This document shows, piece after piece, positions 8,350 to 16,497 of a stretch of 51,808 nucleotides of DNA. The translations under genes and the position numbers were made by a program. The notes below the pieces were generated by a model that worked only from the letters and a program-made list of their open reading frames with translations, made no database searches and was not told where the DNA came from. The stretch's first letter is position 1; each line of letters begins with the position of its first letter. The stretch covers positions 1 to 51,808 of the forward strand of contig CAZWRK010000011.1 in NCBI GenBank assembly GCA_964635875.1, given 5' to 3'. This DNA comes from CAZWRK01 sp964635875 (GTDB taxonomy: Bacteria > Pseudomonadota > Gammaproteobacteria > Burkholderiales > Aquaspirillaceae).

Positions 8350-8491
8350 CATCAAAAATAAAGATTTATGCGGCAGTTTATCACATTCGCTGGGGGCTGT
8401 TGTACTCGCCCATGTGCAGGTAAGGCAGTAAGCAGGGCAGGCGATTTGTTTTACAATACGCGCTTTCCTACCTCATGCATCTGGATACGCA

Positions 8492-9226
8492 ATGAATCCC
8501 CGTATTGTCTTTGTTGAGGACGATCACGATTTGGCGGAATTAATCGGTGATTTCCTCCATACCTACGGTTTTGACGTCGTGCATATTGATCGTGGCGACC
8601 ATGCTGTCGAAGCCATTTTAGAAGATCCGCCTGCACTGGTGATGTTGGATATTATGCTGCCGGGTAAAGATGGATTGACGCTGTGCCGCGAACTACGCCC
8701 GCGCTTTAATGGCCCGATTATTATGCTGACCTCGCTCAATAGCGATATGAATCAGATTCTCGGTTTTGAGTTGGGCGCGAATGATTATGTGCTCAAAACC
8801 ACGCCACCTTCGGTGCTGCTGGCGCGCATCCGCGCCCACTTACGCCAAGCGACGCCGGTGCCGACAGAAAATGAGCTGCGCACCAGTGATACTTCGCACA
8901 GCGTGTTGGACTTTGGAACCCTGATGATGGATAGCGTCAATCGAACTGTTCGCTATCGCGGCGCGCCGATTACTTTATCCACTGCCGACTTTGATTTGTT
9001 GTGGTTGCTGGCCAGCCACGCTGGACAAATTCTAAGCCGTGAATCGCTTTTATTTGCGCTGCGCGGTGTGCATTACGACGGTTTGGATCGCAGTGTTGAT
9101 GTGGCGATTTCGCGCCTACGCAAAAAACTCGGCGATGATCCGAGTGACCCGAGAAAGATCAAAACCATTCGGCACAAAGGGTATTTATTTGCCAGCGATG
9201 AATGGCGAAATGAAGTGAATGCTTAA
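8492..9226 (+). CDS. rstA: OmpR-family response regulator, RstA type
   Basis: DNA-binding half of a two-component system. The 244 residues comprise a receiver domain (about 4-118) with the acidic pocket VEDD (9-11), phospho-acceptor D53 in MLDIMLPGKDG and K in LKTTPPSVLL, then a winged-helix domain (about 135-238). Several stretches match E. coli RstA as I remember it: LLTSLNSDMN-like, STADFDLLWLLASHAGQI and YDGLDRSVDVAISRLRKKL. The assignment to RstA rather than a generic OmpR regulator therefore looks good. The gene overlaps the sensor kinase by eight bases. Upstream, TACAAT at 8450-8455 could be a -10, but no good -35 is seen. Confidence 0.9.
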   Translation: MNPRIVFVEDDHDLAELIGDFLHTYGFDVVHIDRGDHAVEAILEDPPALVMLDIMLPGKDGLTLCRELRPRFNGPIIMLTSLNSDMNQILGFELGANDYVLKTTPPSVLLARIRAHLRQATPVPTENELRTSDTSHSVLDFGTLMMDSVNRTVRYRGAPITLSTADFDLLWLLASHAGQILSRESLLFALRGVHYDGLDRSVDVAISRLRKKLGDDPSDPRKIKTIRHKGYLFASDEWRNEVNA

Positions 9227-10547
9227 ATCCATGCGCCACCTCTTTCTGCGTTTTTACCTCACCGTTGTTGTATTTTTCTTGTTGTCATCGTTATTGGTGG
9301 GCGCGATTTATAAGCATGTTTTGCATGAAAATAACCGCCGCTATTTCACGGACATTTTTCATACCACGCTATTTCTGGTCGAGCGAGAGCTGCGAGAGGT
9401 TCCGCAAAAAGAGTGGCCGCAGCGCATCACCGCATTGCGAGATAAATTAGCCGTGCCCATTGGCATTGAGCGCATTGACAGCTACCGCCTGAATAATCAA
9501 CACAGCCAAGCCTTAGTTGCGGGCGAAATTGTCTTGCTGGAAGATCAAGAACGTTATTTGCAGCGCATTCCGAATAGCGATTTTATTTTGACCTTGGGGC
9601 CGGTGGATTATTTATATCTGGCGCGCAAATTATCGTGGGTGGATGTGCTGGCGCTGTTGTCGCTGGCGCTGGCGCTGGGCATCCCCGCCTTTGTGTGGCT
9701 CCGTCCGTTGCAAGCCCACACCCGACAACTCTCGGAAGTGTCTTTGGAGCTGGGGCGGGGCAATTTTTCGGCACGCAGCCATTTGCCAGACAGCTCTCCG
9801 CTCGTCGATTTGGGCGCGGCGATGAATAGCATGGCGCGCAATATGGGCGAGCTGGTCGATAGTCGCAAAACCTTGATTGACGCGGTTTCGCACGATTTGC
9901 GTACACCGATTGCGCGCTTGCGGTATCGGGTTGAGGCGCTGCGCGGGGTTGAAGAGCCGCCAGTGGTGCAAAAGATTGTCGGCCAAATGGATCGCGACCT
10001 CGATAGCTTGAATGAAATGACCGAAGAGCTGCTGATTTTTAGCCGCTTGGAACGGCCAGAAATGCGCTTCGAACTGCAATCGGTGGATGTGCTGCCGTGG
10101 TTGCAAAATGTATTAAGCGAACTGAGTTGGCAAAATCAAGCGCCGCAAATTCACAACCTCACTGGACAAGCTGCCCCGCGAGCGGTGCTGGATGGCTATT
10201 ACATGGCACGGGCGATTACCAATTTAGTGATCAATGCGCGCCGTCATTGTCGGCAGCACATCGCGCTGAGTGTCGAATGGCAAGGCTCTTCGATCTGTGT
10301 GCATGTGGATGATGATGGCCCCGGTATTCCACCCGAAGCGCGCGCAGAAGTGCTCAGACCGTTTACCCGTTTGGATAAATCTCGCAGCCAACATACCGGC
10401 GGGCATGGTTTGGGGTTGGCGATTGTGGGGCGAATTATCGACGGCCATCAAGGGCGCATTTTGATCGACGATGCCCCGTTGGGCGGCGCACGTTTAACCC
10501 TGCAATGGCCTGTTCCGATGGCTTCTCGCGAAGGCTCGGAGCGATGA
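9219..10547 (+). CDS. rstB: Sensor histidine kinase, RstB type
   Basis: Membrane kinase partner of the preceding regulator. The 442 residues contain membrane helix 1 (about 9-31), a periplasmic region (about 32-140, with LREVPQKEWP and YLQRIPNSDFILTLGPV as in RstB), helix 2 (about 141-160), HAMP (about 161-212), the H box DAVSHDLRTPIARLRYR with H225, and a HATPase domain with the N box (NLVINARRH), G1 (DDGPGIP) and G2 (GGHGLGLAIV). It overlaps rstA upstream and a FUSC exporter gene downstream (ATGA), so all three are probably one transcript. The inducing signal cannot be read from the sequence. Confidence 0.9.
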   Translation: MLKSMRHLFLRFYLTVVVFFLLSSLLVGAIYKHVLHENNRRYFTDIFHTTLFLVERELREVPQKEWPQRITALRDKLAVPIGIERIDSYRLNNQHSQALVAGEIVLLEDQERYLQRIPNSDFILTLGPVDYLYLARKLSWVDVLALLSLALALGIPAFVWLRPLQAHTRQLSEVSLELGRGNFSARSHLPDSSPLVDLGAAMNSMARNMGELVDSRKTLIDAVSHDLRTPIARLRYRVEALRGVEEPPVVQKIVGQMDRDLDSLNEMTEELLIFSRLERPEMRFELQSVDVLPWLQNVLSELSWQNQAPQIHNLTGQAAPRAVLDGYYMARAITNLVINARRHCRQHIALSVEWQGSSICVHVDDDGPGIPPEARAEVLRPFTRLDKSRSQHTGGHGLGLAIVGRIIDGHQGRILIDDAPLGGARLTLQWPVPMASREGSER

Positions 10548-11629
10548 TTTCTGGAGCGCGCATCAAAGCATGGCTGCAGTCTGAACTGATCCAGCTGACG
10601 ACGATTAATCCGAGTAATCGGCGTTGGCAAATGCCGGTGGCGGCGGCGCTGGCATCCGGTTTGCCGCTACTGATCGGCGCATACTTTGATCACATGAATT
10701 ACGGGCTGATTTCATCGCTGGGCGGATTGGTTTTTCTCTATCTGCCGAACACGCCGTTGTCGCACCGAATGATGTGGATCATGGCGTGTGCGTTTGGCAT
10801 GGTGGCGTGTTACGCGTTGGGTGTGATGAGCCATTTCTTCACACCGGTCATGATGTGGATGCTGGTGTTTATCGCGATTTTGGTCACGATGGTGTGTCGT
10901 TTTTATGGTGTCGGCCCACCGGGGAGTTTGTTTTTTGTGATGGCCGCCGCGATTGGTGCGTATACCCCTGGCGAGATCATTGAAATTCCATTGAAGGTCG
11001 GTTTGTTTACGCTGGGCGCGCTCTTGGCGTGTTTGATTGCTTTTTTTTACAGCGTCTACAGTGTGCGTCGGCAAGAGACGCAGCCCGTACCACCGTTGCC
11101 CGAGCCGACGTTCGACTTTGTGGTATTTGACTCGGTGGTGATTGGTTTATTTGTCGGCGTGTCGCTCGCCTTGGCGCAGCTTCTGCAGTTAGACCGCCCA
11201 TATTGGGTGCCGGTCAGTTGTTTGGCGGTGATTCAAGGGACATCGCTGCGCGCGGTGTGGCAAAAGCAATTGCATCGGGTATTGGGGACATGTGTCGGGC
11301 TGCTGCTGTCGTGGGGCTTGTTGATGTTGCCGTTGGATACGTGGCGGATCGCATTTTTGATTTTGATCTTGGCTTTTATGATCGAAACCTTGATTGTTCG
11401 CCATTATGGTTTTGCTGTGGTGTTTGTGACGCCTTTAACGTTATTTTTGGCCGAGGCGGCCACGTTGGGGCACGCCTCGCCGTCTGCGCTGATTCAATCG
11501 CGATTTTTGGATACGGTGCTGGGCTGTATCGTAGGGTTGGCGGGCGCAATATGTTTGCACTCTCCGCGTTTTCGGCATGTGCTTGGCACGCAGTTGCGGC
11601 GTTTAGCGCCATCGCGTTTCTTGCGTTGA
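10544..11629 (+). CDS. FUSC-family inner-membrane protein (putative aromatic-acid-type exporter)
   Basis: Predicted inner-membrane transporter of the fusaric-acid-resistance/AaeB group. With the ATG at 10544 it has 361 residues. Two hydrophobic blocks of several helices (about 35-185 and 215-350) are joined by a short cytoplasmic stretch near residues 186-205. The second block begins with the family hallmark DRPYWVPVSCLAVIQG followed by HRVLGTCVGLLLSW. It is much shorter than full AaeB-type exporters (about 650 residues) because the large C-terminal cytoplasmic domain is absent. The start is fixed by an ATGA overlap with the rstB stop; a longer reading from 10505 would run inside rstB. The overlap implies that the RstA/B-like system is co-expressed with, and may control, this exporter. 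Substrate unknown. Confidence 0.8.
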   Translation: MISGARIKAWLQSELIQLTTINPSNRRWQMPVAAALASGLPLLIGAYFDHMNYGLISSLGGLVFLYLPNTPLSHRMMWIMACAFGMVACYALGVMSHFFTPVMMWMLVFIAILVTMVCRFYGVGPPGSLFFVMAAAIGAYTPGEIIEIPLKVGLFTLGALLACLIAFFYSVYSVRRQETQPVPPLPEPTFDFVVFDSVVIGLFVGVSLALAQLLQLDRPYWVPVSCLAVIQGTSLRAVWQKQLHRVLGTCVGLLLSWGLLMLPLDTWRIAFLILILAFMIETLIVRHYGFAVVFVTPLTLFLAEAATLGHASPSALIQSRFLDTVLGCIVGLAGAICLHSPRFRHVLGTQLRRLAPSRFLR

Positions 11630-11677
11630 AGCGTGGCGCGAAGAGAAATGCGATGGCTGCCCATTCCGTAGTGCTTT

Positions 11678-12622
11678 TCAGGTTTCGAAAAAATCGACTT
11701 TTTGTGGCCGAATGGCCGAATGCACAACCACTTCAGAAAGCGTGGGTTCGCATAGTTCGATAAATCGGTAGGCAAACCCGCGTAAATAATCCCCTCGCCG
11801 AAGCGCAATTCGCGCAACATTTTCTGGAAAGAGCTGGTGAGTATCAAGCATGCGTAAATTGGTGTCGCGCTCTGGATTGAACGCCATCGACGCAATGATG
11901 CCAATGCCTAGCCCAAGCTCGATATACGCTTTGATCACATCCGCATCTAGTGCCGACATCACCACATCGGGTATTACACCGGCTTCCGCAAAGGCTTGGT
12001 TGATGCGCGAGCGTCCGGTGAATCCTTCGTGGTACGTAATAATCGGGTATTCCGCGATCGCGTCTAACGTCAACTTCGCCTGTTTTTCGAGAGGATGCCC
12101 TGCCGGAACCACGACCGAATGCTTCCACGTGTAAAACGGAAAGGACGCCAATTCTGGGACGTCGGCGACGGCTTCCGTCGCAATCCCAATATCGGCTTCG
12201 CCTTCGATCAGCATCTGCACAATTTCTTTGGGGCTGCCTTGATGCAACTTCAGATGCACCTTTGGAAAAGCTTCTTTGAATTGGGTGATGACGGCAGGCA
12301 AGGCGTAGCGTGCTTGAGTATGCGTCGTCACGACGGTGAGTTGTCCCTGATCTCGATTGCTGTACTGCTCCGCCAATGCCTTGATATTGCGTGCATCATG
12401 AAGCATGCGCTCAACCAAAACGAGGAGTTCTTTGCCGGGCTCGGTGAGCCCAAGCAGGCGCTTTCCCTTGCGCACAAATAATTCCACACCCAGCTCATCC
12501 TCTAAGTCTTTAATATGTTTTGAGACGCCAGATTGAGAGGTGAAGAGTGCATTGCCCACATCGGTTAAGTTGAAGTTACACCGCACGGTTTCGCGGATAA
12601 TCCGTAATTGCTGAAAATTCAT
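11678..12622 (-). CDS. cysB: CysB-family LysR-type regulator of sulfur assimilation
   Basis: Transcriptional activator of sulfate uptake and reduction genes, normally responding to N-acetylserine. The 314 residues start with the CysB-type helix-turn-helix (MNFQQLRIIRETVRCNFNLT, then ALFTSQSGVSKHIKDLEDELG) and continue with a LysR co-inducer domain (about 93-300; TTHTQARYALP, HQGSPKEIVQML, GFTGRSRINQAF), all characteristic of CysB/Cbl rather than other LysR regulators. Its ATG overlaps the cysA stop (ATGA), making it the last gene of the cysT-cysW-cysA-cysB operon; this gives direct feedback between regulator and transporter. The FUSC gene converges on it from the other side, with 48 bases between and no clear terminator. 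Confidence 0.93.
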   Translation of the reverse strand: MNFQQLRIIRETVRCNFNLTDVGNALFTSQSGVSKHIKDLEDELGVELFVRKGKRLLGLTEPGKELLVLVERMLHDARNIKALAEQYSNRDQGQLTVVTTHTQARYALPAVITQFKEAFPKVHLKLHQGSPKEIVQMLIEGEADIGIATEAVADVPELASFPFYTWKHSVVVPAGHPLEKQAKLTLDAIAEYPIITYHEGFTGRSRINQAFAEAGVIPDVVMSALDADVIKAYIELGLGIGIIASMAFNPERDTNLRMLDTHQLFPENVARIALRRGDYLRGFAYRFIELCEPTLSEVVVHSAIRPQKVDFFET

Positions 12623-13713
12623 GCTCGACTTTCTTTGGTCGCCGGTGGCGAGTATTCAAAAACGCTGAGTCGCGATGGCACTAATTGCACCGATTGCCCT
12701 TCAATCAGGCCCAGATCCGCGACTCGTTCACGTGTGAGTTCGACTTCAAAATGTTGGGCGGGTGTCCCGCTCAAACCATCGAGTTCAATGCGTGCCGTGA
12801 TGCCAAAAGCTAAAATGCGGCTGATACGAGCTGGAATGCCGGATGCCACTTCTTCGCTCACAGCAATCTCAAGTTCGTGCGGGCGCGCGAAGGCAACAAC
12901 CTCGGTTCCGTGGCGAAAACCATGTGATGGGTGCGCAATAAGGTCTTGGCCGACACAAATATGCTCGTCATCCATGCGGCCATGAAAGAGATTGATCGAC
13001 CCGAGAAAGCTATACACAAAAGGGGTCGCAGGGCGGCTATAGACTTCTTCTGGTGTGCCCACTTGTTCAACTTTGCCGTGATTCATGAGCACAACCCGAT
13101 CTGCAACTTCTAGTGCTTCTTCTTGGTCATGCGTCACAAAAATAGAGGTGATGTGCAATTCGTCATGCAGCTTGCGCAGCCAGCGCCGCAATTCTTTGCG
13201 CACCTTGGCATCAAGCGCACCGAATGGCTCATCTAGCAGCAAAACGCGCGGCTCGACCGCAAGGGCGCGGGCAAGGGCGATGCGTTGTCGTTGCCCCCCC
13301 GATAATTGGGCCGGAAAACGATCGGCCAACCAATTGAGCTGCACGAGGTCAAGCAGCTCTTTGACTTTTGCGCGGATTTGGCTTTCGGTTGGTCGCTGCC
13401 CTCGTGGTTTCATCCGCATGCCAAATGCGACGTTATCAAAGACCGTCATATGCTTGAACAGCGCATAGTGTTGGAAAACAAAGCCCACCTGACGCTCTCG
13501 GACATGGGTGCCGGATGCGTCTTCTCCATCCAGCAAGACTTGACCTGCATCGGCCTGTTCTAGGCCTGCAATAATGCGTAATAGCGTTGTTTTTCCGCAG
13601 CCAGATGGCCCGAGCAGTGCCACCAACTCTCCAGATGGAAAATCTAAAGAAACGTCATCTAGTGCAGCGAAATGACCGAATTGCTTGCTGATGTGATTGA
13701 CTTGAATGCTCAT
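12619..13713 (-). CDS. cysA: Sulfate/thiosulfate ABC transporter ATP-binding protein CysA
   Basis: ATPase that powers sulfate import through CysT/CysW. The 364 residues contain Walker A GPSGCGKT (35-42), the Q loop FVFQHYALFKHMTVFDN (about 78-94), the signature LSGGQRQRIALARAL (137-151), Walker B VLLLDEPFGALD (157-168) and the switch histidine in FVTHDQEEALEVADR. A C-terminal TOBE-like regulatory domain follows from about residue 240 (INLFHGRMDDEH and VAFARPHELEI). It sits between cysW (four-base overlap) and cysB (four-base overlap). Length and motifs are normal for CysA. Confidence 0.96.
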   Translation of the reverse strand: MSIQVNHISKQFGHFAALDDVSLDFPSGELVALLGPSGCGKTTLLRIIAGLEQADAGQVLLDGEDASGTHVRERQVGFVFQHYALFKHMTVFDNVAFGMRMKPRGQRPTESQIRAKVKELLDLVQLNWLADRFPAQLSGGQRQRIALARALAVEPRVLLLDEPFGALDAKVRKELRRWLRKLHDELHITSIFVTHDQEEALEVADRVVLMNHGKVEQVGTPEEVYSRPATPFVYSFLGSINLFHGRMDDEHICVGQDLIAHPSHGFRHGTEVVAFARPHELEIAVSEEVASGIPARISRILAFGITARIELDGLSGTPAQHFEVELTRERVADLGLIEGQSVQLVPSRLSVFEYSPPATKESRA

Positions 13714-14606
13714 GGGTTCCTCTCCTGTGCTTGATCAGCGTGTGCTGCGCGGTGCTCGATCCAGCTTTTCAGCCCTAAAGTGATCAGTGCGAGCATGGCC
13801 AGTAACGATGCCACCGCAAACGCCGCAGAAAATTGGTACTCGTTGTAAAGAATCTCGACATGAAGCGGTAGGGTGTTTGTCATGCCACGAATATGTCCTG
13901 AAACTACGCTGACCGCGCCAAACTCGCCCATCGCGCGGGCGTTGGTCAGAATCACGCCATACAACAGCGCCCATTTGATATTCGGGAGCGTGACATGCCA
14001 AAAGACTTGCCATCCATTTGCCCCCAGCACCACCGCGGCTTCCTCTTCTTCTTTGCCTTGCGCTTGCATCAGCGGAATCAATTCACGCGCAACAAAGGGA
14101 AATGTCACAAATATCGTGGCTAAAACAATGCCCGGCACCGCAAAGATCACTTTGATGTCATGCTCTGAAAGCCACGGCCCAAACCATCCCTGCGCACCAA
14201 ATACCAACACATAAATAAGTCCGGCAATCACTGGGGAGATTGAGAACGGCAAGTCAATCAAGGTGATGAGGAGGTGTTTCCCGCGAAACTCAAATTTCGC
14301 AATCGCCCATGCTGCACATACGCCAAAGACAAGATTGAGTGGAACGGAAATCGCCGCCGCAATTAGCGTGAGCCGAACCGCAGATAAGGCATCTGGATCG
14401 ACTAACGCGCTCGTATAAGTCTCCAATCCCTTGCGCAAGGCCTCGACCAGCACCGCCACAAGCGGCAGTAATAGGAAAACAACAAAAAATGTTAAAGAAA
14501 TGCCAAGGATTAGCCATTTAACCTGTGGTGTTTCACGGGTTGCGGCTCTATTTTCGAAGCGGGCGGCAGGGTGAGTGCTGCGCCGCATCACTGTTGCGCC
14601 TGCCAT
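13710..14606 (-). CDS. cysW: Sulfate ABC transporter permease CysW
   Basis: One of two inner-membrane permease subunits of the sulfate/thiosulfate importer. From the ATG at 14606 it has 298 residues and about six membrane helices, with the ABC permease EAA loop around residues 185-205 (GKEEEEAAVVLGANGWQVFWHVTLPNI), which contacts CysA. An in-frame ATG at 14639 would lie within cysT; the 14606 start is preferred because GGGAGAG lies seven bases upstream and the start overlaps the cysT stop as TAATG. CysW is told from CysT by the ANARAMGEFGAVSVVSGHIRGMTNTLPLHVE segment in its second half, split here around residues 225-255. Confidence 0.94.
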   Translation of the reverse strand: MAGATVMRRSTHPAARFENRAATRETPQVKWLILGISLTFFVVFLLLPLVAVLVEALRKGLETYTSALVDPDALSAVRLTLIAAAISVPLNLVFGVCAAWAIAKFEFRGKHLLITLIDLPFSISPVIAGLIYVLVFGAQGWFGPWLSEHDIKVIFAVPGIVLATIFVTFPFVARELIPLMQAQGKEEEEAAVVLGANGWQVFWHVTLPNIKWALLYGVILTNARAMGEFGAVSVVSGHIRGMTNTLPLHVEILYNEYQFSAAFAVASLLAMLALITLGLKSWIEHRAAHADQAQERNP

Positions 14607-15442
14607 TATTGATCTCTCCCTGTCCGCTTGGCCGTCCATGCTTGGAGGCTGTTGATCATCAGTAATAAAATTAATGAAAACAACAGCATGACGAGTGCGA
14701 TCGCGGTTGCGCCGGTGTAATCGTATTGCTCTAATTTGGTCACAATGATTAAAGGCGTAATTTCTGAGACCATCGGTAAATTGCCCGCAATAAAGATCAC
14801 CGATCCATACTCACCCACCGCACGGGCAAAGGCTAACGCGAAGCCGGTGAGTAGCGCCGGAAGTAAGATCGGCATGATGACGTGCTGAAAAATTTGCCAG
14901 CGTTGCGCACCCAAGCTGGCTGCAGCCTCTTCAAGCTCGGTATCAAGATCTTCCAAAATGGGTTGCACGGTGCGCACGACAAATGGCAAGCCAATGAAAA
15001 CCAGCGCAATCAAAATCCCGAGTGGCTGAAAGGCAATATGAATTCCGAGCGGCTCTAAGTACTGTCCTAGCCAGCCGTTTTTTGCATAGAGCGCGGTCAG
15101 TGCAATCCCTGCGACGGCGGTTGGAAGTGCAAAAGGAAGATCCACCAAGGCATCAATCAGCTTCTTGCCGGGAAATGAATAGCGCACCAATGCCCATGCC
15201 AACATCAAGCCAAAGAGCGCATTGATTGTCGCCGCCGCCAGAGAGAGTCCGAAAGACAGTTGGTAGGAGGCGACGACCCGAGGGGCCGCGACGATATCCC
15301 AGAATTCTGAAAAAGTCAGGGTTGCGGTTTTCATCAGCACGGCGGCCAATGGCAGCAGCACGATCAGGGAGAGATAGGCGAGGGTGTAGCCCAGTGTGAT
15401 CTTGAATCCGGGGAGTACACGAAAGGTTTTGATGGTGGTCAT
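14606..15442 (-). CDS. cysT: Sulfate ABC transporter permease CysT (CysU)
   Basis: Second permease subunit of the sulfate importer. The 278 residues hold about six membrane helices and the EAA loop DTELEEAAASLGAQRWQIFQ at about residues 166-185. FARAVGEYGSVIFIAGN at about 208-224 is typical of CysT. The ATG at 15442 is preceded by AAGGA six bases upstream. It is directly preceded by an 18-codon ORF whose stop lies 11 bases before this ATG. A one-base overlap (TAATG) joins it to cysW. The operon promoter is expected in the AT-rich region 15511-15600, beside a motif shared with sbp. Confidence 0.94.
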   Translation of the reverse strand: MTTIKTFRVLPGFKITLGYTLAYLSLIVLLPLAAVLMKTATLTFSEFWDIVAAPRVVASYQLSFGLSLAAATINALFGLMLAWALVRYSFPGKKLIDALVDLPFALPTAVAGIALTALYAKNGWLGQYLEPLGIHIAFQPLGILIALVFIGLPFVVRTVQPILEDLDTELEEAAASLGAQRWQIFQHVIMPILLPALLTGFALAFARAVGEYGSVIFIAGNLPMVSEITPLIIVTKLEQYDYTGATAIALVMLLFSLILLLMINSLQAWTAKRTGRDQ

Positions 15443-15453
15443 CCATGTTCCTT

Positions 15454-15510
15454 TCAGTACGAACGCTGGATGGCGTGATCAGATAAAAAAGGAACCTTGC
15501 TGAAAGACAT
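15454..15510 (-). CDS. Candidate 18-codon leader ORF upstream of cysT
   Basis: The reverse strand reads MSFSKVPFLSDHAIQRSY followed by TGA. An AGGAG ribosome-binding site lies six bases before the ATG at 15510, stronger than that of most genes here, and the stop lies 11 bases before cysT, so ribosomes leaving it could re-initiate on cysT. It contains no cysteine or methionine run, so a classical amino-acid attenuator is not obvious. It may be a translational-coupling leader, a small protein, or chance. Not recognised as a known family. Confidence 0.4.
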   Translation of the reverse strand: MSFSKVPFLSDHAIQRSY

Positions 15511-15571
15511 GACGTTCTCCTGATTTCAATACAGGAAAGTTTACGCAGCCTCTTAAATAACTTTAAACAAT

Positions 15572-15591
15572 AAAAATTGCGTTACTTATTC
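15572..15591 (-). promoter_or_regulatory. Shared cys motif, copy upstream of cysT (candidate CysB site or UP element)
   Basis: Reverse strand GAATAAGTAACGCAATTTTT, 17 of 20 bases identical to a copy in front of sbp (17581-17600). It begins 81 bases before the leader ORF start; the sbp copy begins 92 bases before sbp. Shared position and sequence in front of two sulfate-uptake transcripts suggest a common regulator; CysB is the obvious candidate. Confidence 0.5.
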
Positions 15592-15776
15592 CTTTTTTTG
15601 TTAAATCGTGCGTGCGGCGGGCACCGTGTGTCGATCTTGCTGATGCGCTGAGTTGCGTGCACTCGATAGGATGACCTGTTGCAAAAACAGGCCATCTCAA
15701 TTGATGCAGCACGATGTGCTGTGAAGTGAAAGCAGAGAGAGCGTATGGAAAGCCCTCTTGATGGGTTCGGTCGGTT
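15592..15776. other. Non-coding stretch between the hydrolase gene and the cysT leader
   Basis: No ORF with start and ribosome-binding site is seen here. It holds two small inverted repeats: GATGACCTGT (15670-15679) with ACAGGCCATC (15687-15696), fully paired as reverse-strand RNA with one G-U pair, and CAGCAC-GAT-GTGCTG (15707-15721). Neither is followed by a T run, so neither is a convincing terminator. Confidence 0.4.
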
Positions 15777-16382
15777 TTAGGTCGGCGTTTTGTCTGAGGG
15801 GTAAAGTGTGCCTAATGGGACCCCAACTTGGGTTTGTTGCATTGCCTCAAGCAAGGCTTGTCCTTCTGGCCAAGGCCCGAAGCCTGCATCGGGATTGATA
15901 TGCCCTGCATGACCGATGCAAATGAACTGACTGCCCCAGCGTTGTGCCCAATAGGCTGCAATGGCTAATTTGGACCAAGGGTCATTGCTGCTGGCAACCA
16001 CCACGCTTGGAAAATGTTGCGGCCTTGTGGGCAAGCGCTTAGCCACACTTTCTGCGTGATCATGTTCTTCGCGTAGCCCCTGCGCGGTGAAACGATGTGG
16101 ATCGGCAGGTGCGACGAACATGGCTCCCGCGACCTTGTGCGGCCGATCTGCCGCCGCGACGATGCTGGCTAAACAGCCAAAGCTGTGTGCAACCAGCCAC
16201 ACCGGATGGGGTGCAAGGTCAATTTCATACCGAACGGTCTCTGCCCATGTGGCAAGGCGTGGTTGATCCCAGTCAATACCTGTAACGCGGCGAGCATCTG
16301 GAATTCTGTTTTCAAGCCAGCTTTGCCAATGATCCGGCCCACTTCCCCGATAACCCGGAATAATCAATGTTGTCTGTTTCAT
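15777..16382 (-). CDS. RBBP9/YdeN-family alpha/beta hydrolase
   Basis: Small serine hydrolase of 201 residues, about the full length of the family. Its likely catalytic triad is S67 in VAHSFGCLAS, D134 in ASSNDPW and H161 in GHAGHINPDAGFGPWPEG, the last being the RBBP9/YdeN fingerprint. The oxyanion region IIPGYRGSGPDHWQSW follows at residues 7-22. No signal peptide is visible, so it is cytosolic. It is on the same strand as, and 115 bases downstream of, the sulfate-binding protein gene and upstream of cysT, so it divides the transporter genes. The physiological substrate of this family is not known; a role in sulfur-ester use is only a guess from position. Confidence 0.85.
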   Translation of the reverse strand: MKQTTLIIPGYRGSGPDHWQSWLENRIPDARRVTGIDWDQPRLATWAETVRYEIDLAPHPVWLVAHSFGCLASIVAAADRPHKVAGAMFVAPADPHRFTAQGLREEHDHAESVAKRLPTRPQHFPSVVVASSNDPWSKLAIAAYWAQRWGSQFICIGHAGHINPDAGFGPWPEGQALLEAMQQTQVGVPLGTLYPSDKTPT

Positions 16383-16497
16383 TGCGTGCCTGCAAAGTTC
16401 AGGAAGTCATCAGTCCGCCCGCAGTAGAAATCCCTCAAGGTCTTCTGCTGCTGACCACTGTGTGTACAGCGGGCGGTATGGGGACAGAAAAAGCGTT

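Noticed and set aside
8430..8491. RstA-box autoregulatory site upstream of rstA
   Set aside because: GTTTTACAAT resembles only the right half of the E. coli RstA box; the left half is absent, so it is not reported.
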